From a virus: a stretch of 52,904 nucleotides of DNA. The notes beneath the pieces were generated by a model, which saw only the letters and a program-made list of their open reading frames with translations, searched no databases and was not told where the DNA came from. Position numbers and translations under genes: made by a program. Positions 50,544 to 52,904 of this stretch are shown here, piece by piece; position 1 is the stretch's first letter, and every line of letters starts with the position of its first letter. The stretch is from the IMG/VR virus record IMGVR_UViG_3300013123_000008, positions 1 to 52,904 of that record; one strand, given 5' to 3'.

Positions 50544-50942
50544 GGGGATGAAAAGGTATCGATTAGTATTGTTAAGTATATGAGTGCAAATGGACATGAT
50601 GAAGTCCTAAAATTGATCAACAAAATAAGTGCAGAAAAATCAAATACATTCGTTACACCAACTGGAGAACTAGTTCGTGAATATGAATACGCCTTAGCAG
50701 CTTAATAAGCTCTAAGTCATTTCAAAGTGGATTCTCAATTAAATTTTGAAGTGTAACTATTTGAGATTAGCTGAGATTAGAAAATTATTACAGCGAATAT
50801 AAAAAATAAATTTATCTGTTTATAAGTATCGGAATTAAACTTATCGTTTTTGATAAATAATTCGTAATAAAATTTATCTATATTTGTAAATGACTTATAT
50901 ATTTTTAATGTTAAGACGTGGGTTCGACTCCCACCATCTCCA
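50544..50942 (+). ncRNA. ssrA: tmRNA (ssrA)
   Basis: The 5' end ggggatg pairs with catctcc at 50935-50941, next to a perfect T arm gtggg-ttcgact-cccac (50918-50934), with discriminator A. The 5' GGTATCGATTA region matches the tmRNA D-analogue. The tag frame begins at GCA 50631 and ends at TAATAA (50703-50708). It encodes 24 residues, starting AEKSNTFVTPTG and finishing EYEYALAA, the degron type read by ClpXP. TACGCCTTAGCAGCTTAATAA is nearly the E. coli ssrA sequence at this point. 399 nt is normal for one-piece tmRNA. It would rescue ribosomes stalled on degraded messages and tag their products. Confidence 0.93.
50631..50705 (+). CDS. tmRNA proteolysis-tag reading frame
   Basis: 24 codons from the resume codon GCA (preceded by AAATAAGT, as E. 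coli has TTAAGTC before GCA) to TAA, with a second TAA immediately after. It is about twice the length of the E. coli tag (10 encoded residues). Translated only when tmRNA enters a stalled ribosome, so it has no start codon. Confidence 0.85.
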   Translation, partial: AEKSNTFVTPTGELVREYEYALAA

Positions 50943-50947
50943 CACAT

Positions 50948-51020
50948 GCTACTGTCGTCTAATGGTTTAAGGCACTTGACTGATACTCAGGATACGAAAG
51001 TTCAATTCTTTCCAGTAGTA
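50948..51020 (+). tRNA. tRNA-Ile (GAT)
   Basis: Acceptor gctactg/cagtagt, anticodon stem cttga/tcagg with loop ctGATac (50982-50984), T arm gaaag-ttcaatt-ctttc, discriminator A. Confidence 0.9.
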
Positions 51021-51027
51021 CACAATT

Positions 51028-51082
51028 TTGAAGTAGTGCGATATTATGATCCGTCTCAGTACATTCCAAGTAACTACTTCAA
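51028..51082 (+). other. 10-bp inverted repeat between tRNA-Ile and tRNA-Val
   Basis: TTGAAGTAGT (51028-51037) pairs with ACTACTTCAA (51073-51082) around a 35-nt loop, followed by TTTTATTTATTT. It may be a terminator or a processing structure; no tRNA arms fit inside. Confidence 0.5.
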
Positions 51083-51090
51083 TTTTATTT

Positions 51091-51163
51091 ATTTCTATAG
51101 TTCAATGGTTTAGAACTCTGGTGTTACATATCGGTAATATTTGTTCAAGTCAAATTGGGAGTA
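51091..51163 (+). tRNA. tRNA-Val (TAC)
   Basis: Acceptor atttcta/tgggagt with three G-U pairs, D stem gttc/gaac, anticodon stem ctggt/atcgg with loop gtTACat (51125-51127), T arm atttg-ttcaagt-caaat, discriminator A. Confidence 0.85.
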
Positions 51164-51233
51164 CTAGATTAAACGTTAAGAAGGTTAGATTTCTACTAAT
51201 AAAATGGACTAATTATTTTAACATTTAATTTAT

Positions 51234-51307
51234 GCATCTGTAGCAAAACTGGATAATGCAACTGCCTTTTGAGCAGTTTGGTCCGAGTTCGAATCTCGGC
51301 AGATGCA
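51234..51307 (+). tRNA. tRNA-Lys (TTT)
   Basis: Acceptor gcatctg/cagatgc, anticodon stem actgc/gcagt with loop ctTTTga (51268-51270), T arm ccgag-ttcgaat-ctcgg, discriminator A. All stems are perfect. Confidence 0.93.
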
Positions 51308-51321
51308 CATTTAATTTATTC

Positions 51322-51406
51322 GGAAAGTTTAAGGATAATGGTAATCCCCTGGTCTTGAAAACCAGTTAGCCACAAGGTTATGAGAGTTCGACCCCCTCAC
51401 TTTCCG
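51322..51406 (+). tRNA. tRNA-Ser (TGA)
   Basis: Acceptor ggaaagt/actttcc, anticodon stem ctggt/accag with loop ctTGAaa (51356-51358), long variable arm (agcc/ggtt), T loop ttcgacc, discriminator G. Proper type II Ser layout. Confidence 0.9.
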
Positions 51407-51518
51407 CTCTATAATTCTTGATGAAGAGCCAAAATTCAACCAGTAATCATTTGACAGTAATGATATACTAGATGTAGGTTAAATGAAAAGATGGTGAATG
51501 TGATACAGAATTATTTTA

Positions 51519-51609
51519 TGGGGATTGTTGCAATAATTTATGATGGTTTAACGTTACTGTTTTAATATTATTTTCCTGAATATTTGAGGCAACATATAAG
51601 GTATCCCCA
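51519..51609 (+). ncRNA. Unassigned rod-like structured RNA
   Basis: TGGGGAT/ATCCCCA closes the element. TGTTGC/GCAACA extends it after an 8-nt 3' bulge, and AATAAT/ATTATT continues inward. No T arm or anticodon arm fits in either strand. Its 91-nt size and place between two Ser tRNAs suggest it is a co-transcribed RNA or a degenerate type II tRNA. Confidence 0.35.
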
Positions 51610-51623
51610 CCCTTTGAAAAGTA

Positions 51624-51705
51624 GGTAGATATCCGAGTGGTTAGGAAGCTGTTTGCTAAACAGTAAGCTTGTAAGGGCTGACAAGTTCGAATCTTGTATC
51701 TACCG
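51624..51705 (+). tRNA. tRNA-Ser (GCT)
   Basis: Acceptor ggtagat/atctacc, anticodon stem gctgt/acagt with loop ttGCTaa (51655-51657), long variable arm, T arm acaag-ttcgaat-cttgt, discriminator G. Confidence 0.92.
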
Positions 51706-51745
51706 CCATAACAGATAACAAATAATTGTAAATATTGAATTTTAT

Positions 51746-51816
51746 GGTGATGACAGCTGAGGTAGCGGATTCGTTTCATATGCGAATTATAATTGGTTCA
51801 ATTCCAATCATCACCA
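51746..51816 (+). tRNA. tRNA-Met (CAT), elongator type
   Basis: Acceptor ggtgatg/catcacc fully paired, anticodon stem ttcgt/gcgaa with loop ttCATat (51777-51779), T arm attgg-ttcaatt-ccaat, discriminator A. It lacks the GGG/CCC stem of initiators. CAT could also become Ile(LAT) by lysidine modification. Confidence 0.87.
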
Positions 51817-51820
51817 CAAT

Positions 51821-51892
51821 ATTCCTATAGTGTAATGGATAACATGTTAGTTTCCTAAACTGACGATAAGAGTTCAATTCTCTTTAGGAATA
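51821..51892 (+). tRNA. tRNA-Arg (CCT)
   Basis: Acceptor attccta/taggaat, anticodon stem ttagt/actga with loop ttCCTaa (51854-51856), T arm aagag-ttcaatt-ctctt, discriminator A. Confidence 0.9.
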
Positions 51893-51901
51893 CAATAATA
51901 T

Positions 51902-51973
51902 GCTGTCGTAGTGTAGTGGATGCACAAGATCCTTCTAAGGTCTTTAGTGAGGGTTCGAATCCTTCCGACAGTA
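51902..51973 (+). tRNA. tRNA-Arg (TCT)
   Basis: Acceptor gctgtcg/cgacagt, anticodon stem agatc/ggtct with loop ctTCTaa (51934-51936), T arm gaggg-ttcgaat-ccttc, discriminator A. Reads AGA, a very frequent Arg codon in this genome. Confidence 0.92.
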
Positions 51974-51976
51974 CAA

Positions 51977-52060
51977 TAGAAAATCAGTAGGGAAGTCTGT
52001 AACACCGGTCCTTTCAAAGTCGCAGTAAACTTGCAGATAACTGACGGTGCTGATTTTCTA
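51977..52060 (+). ncRNA. Unassigned structured RNA with an 11-bp closing stem
   Basis: TAGAAAATCAG (51977-51987) pairs perfectly with CTGATTTTCTA (52050-52060). CACCG (52003-52007) pairs with CGGTG (52045-52049), directly stacked on the closing stem. A Glu-like loop ctTTCaa lies inside, but its stem is poor and there is no T loop. At 84 nt it resembles a heavily altered tRNA or another small RNA. Confidence 0.4.
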
Positions 52061-52067
52061 ATTTGTT

Positions 52068-52139
52068 GGATATGTAACTTAATGGTAGAGAATCTGTCTC
52101 TTAAACAGAACGGTTTGGGTTCGAGTCCCAACATATCCA
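52068..52139 (+). tRNA. tRNA-Lys (CTT)
   Basis: Acceptor ggatatg/catatcc, anticodon stem tctgt/acaga with loop ctCTTaa (52100-52102), T arm ttggg-ttcgagt-cccaa, discriminator A. Confidence 0.92.
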
Positions 52140-52157
52140 CTTAAATATTTTTATAAA

Positions 52158-52196
52158 CTATGTACACTTAAAGATATTTGTTTTATATTTATAATA
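52158..52196 (+). promoter_or_regulatory. Family-A promoter-like element before tRNA-Glu
   Basis: CTATGTA (52158-52164), 18 nt, TTATATTTATAATA (52183-52196), 16 nt before tRNA-Glu. It is the cleanest copy of the family. Confidence 0.6.
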
Positions 52197-52211
52197 ATAA
52201 AAAATAAAATT

Positions 52212-52284
52212 GTTCTCGTCTTATAAGAGGTTAGTAAATCGGACTTTCAATCCGACAATACGGGTTCGATTCCCGTCGAGAGCA
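52212..52284 (+). tRNA. tRNA-Glu (TTC)
   Basis: Acceptor gttctcg/cgagagc, perfect anticodon stem tcgga/tccga with loop ctTTCaa (52246-52248), T arm acggg-ttcgatt-cccgt, discriminator A. Confidence 0.93.
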
Positions 52285-52290
52285 CTACAC

Positions 52291-52372
52291 GCGACAATTC
52301 TGTGTTAATATATAGTGTCTGCTTTGTACAAATAAGAGATCATCAGCATATATAATAATTTCAGATAGTCGC
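52291..52372 (+). other. Possible structured RNA before tRNA-fMet
   Basis: GCGAC/GTCGC and CTG/CAG pair at the ends of an 82-nt stretch, but the inside is A/T-rich and shows no tRNA arms. Another T-loop-like TTCGAGA near 52406 has no paired stem. The 180-nt gap otherwise holds nothing I recognise. Confidence 0.25.
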
Positions 52373-52465
52373 ATCTATTAGATAATGAGATAACAATAGT
52401 GACAGTTCGAGAGTTTTATAGGCTTTATTAAGTTGGTTTTATTTTATCATCAATTACAATTAAAT

Positions 52466-52552
52466 TGCGGGTTCCCATTAGAGGTCTAGATGGCGGGGCT
52501 CATAACCCTAGGGATCAAAAGTCCGTCGGAGGTTCGAATCCTTCACCCGCTA
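52466..52552 (+). tRNA. Initiator-type tRNA-fMet (CAT) with enlarged variable region
   Basis: Acceptor tgcgggt/acccgct has a T-T mismatch at 1-72, the position left unpaired in bacterial initiators. The anticodon stem carries GGG/CCC around loop ctCATaa (52501-52503). T arm ggagg-ttcgaat-ccttc. The variable region is about 17 nt (with gga/tcc), far longer than the 5 nt of normal tRNA-fMet. Confidence 0.8.
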
Positions 52553-52663
52553 CTAAAAGTCCTAATATATTTCGTATAACGAAAAATATAAAGGATATAA
52601 TAGAAACGAAAACATAGTAACATATAATTGGCTATGGCATTTAATAAAAGTAAAAAGGTTAAT

Positions 52664-52904
52664 ATGAATACACATTGGTTAGATAGAAATAATTTATTTG
52701 GATATTCAATAGGTGATATAGTTTGGTCATTTATTTTAATATTGTTTTTATTTATAACAACATATAAAGTAGGTGAAATGATGTTTGCCGACAAATATGT
52801 TAAACAATATTATCTAAGTGGTGGCGAGTCAGGTAATTGGACAATTAAAGTAGATATTGAAAATTGTGCCGATGACATTATTAAAATTAGTGGAATGACA
52901 TATG
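52664..52904 (+). CDS. Partial membrane protein, cut by the window end
   Basis: Reads MNTHWLDRNNLFGYSIGDIV, then one hydrophobic helix (WSFILILFLFITTYK), then a polar domain with GGESGNWTIKVDIENC, and runs off the right edge. AAAAGG lies 5 nt before ATG 52664; an in-frame ATG at 52634 has no ribosome site. A single-pass inner-membrane protein by appearance; family not recognised. Confidence 0.65.
   Translation, partial: MNTHWLDRNNLFGYSIGDIVWSFILILFLFITTYKVGEMMFADKYVKQYYLSGGESGNWTIKVDIENCADDIIKISGMTY

Noticed and set aside
51977-52060. Hammerhead or other self-cleaving ribozyme
   Set aside because: The conserved CUGAUGA and GAAA core elements are not arranged correctly.
1-52904. T4 late promoters (TATAAATA) on the plus strand
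   Set aside because: I found no consistent TATAAATA before genes; the recurring box is TATTTATA, its reverse complement, and all genes face the other way.
1-52904. CRISPR array or mobile element
   Set aside because: No regularly spaced repeats, transposase, integrase or homing endonuclease motifs were seen, even though a Cas4-like gene is present.

Overview
The window is one AT-rich, densely packed segment of a lytic tailed phage with a T4-type replication core. Every recognisable gene reads left to right. Most neighbours overlap by 1-14 nt or are separated by a few nt. A T4-type replisome (gp32-, UvsX-, RNase H-, gp41-, gp43-, gp45-, gp44- and probably gp62-like proteins), dCMP hydroxymethylase, a beta-glucosyltransferase relative, PseT-type polynucleotide kinase, RNA ligase and Dam all point to a T4-related myovirus lineage with a large genome. 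The host cannot be fixed from sequence. The class II (B12-type) ribonucleotide reductase and a tmRNA tag ending YALAA are the only hints.

Layout: 147-3271 holds three unrecognised proteins and a 63-bp tandem duplication. 3398-8865 holds gp32, UvsX, RNase H, gp41 helicase, a broken gene and an amidase endolysin. 8875-13237 holds the class II reductase, two small unknowns and a DinG/XPD-type helicase. 13288-19240 holds DNA polymerase (probable ATT start), clamp, clamp loader, two small metal-binding proteins, an Acb2/Tad1-like candidate anti-defence protein and a macrodomain protein. 19227-27291 is nucleotide metabolism and DNA hypermodification: dUTPase, dNMP kinase, a BGT-like glucosyltransferase, a SIS sugar isomerase, a CofD/YvcK-HAD fusion, a sugar nucleotidyltransferase, dCMP hydroxymethylase, dCMP deaminase, an Nmad1-like protein and a Cas4/AddB-like nuclease. 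28113-41389 is a 13-kb sugar locus: about eight glycosyltransferases, three methyltransferase genes (one frameshifted), an epimerase and a two-piece transketolase. 41386-48212 holds a membrane protein, zinc-ribbon proteins, RNA ligase, polynucleotide kinase-phosphatase, Dam and a metallophosphoesterase. 48690-52552 is an RNA array of about 23 tRNA genes, a complete tmRNA gene and several unassigned structured elements. A partial membrane-protein gene runs off the right end.

How the parts may work together: dCMP hydroxymethylase plus a BGT relative predicts glycosylated hydroxymethylcytosine DNA. The sugar isomerase, phosphatase and nucleotidyltransferase genes lie between those two enzymes, so the phage may make its own activated sugar rather than use host UDP-glucose. 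RNA ligase and PNKP next to the tRNA array fit repair of tRNAs cut by host anticodon nucleases. Macrodomain and Acb2/Tad1-like genes inside the replication operon look like counter-defence cargo.

Promoter-like motifs recur in intergenic gaps in two families. Several genes carry apparent frameshifts (7932-8255, 28651, 35903, 48408-48559). These may be real decay or uncorrected assembly indels, and the window should be checked against reads before any of them is interpreted.
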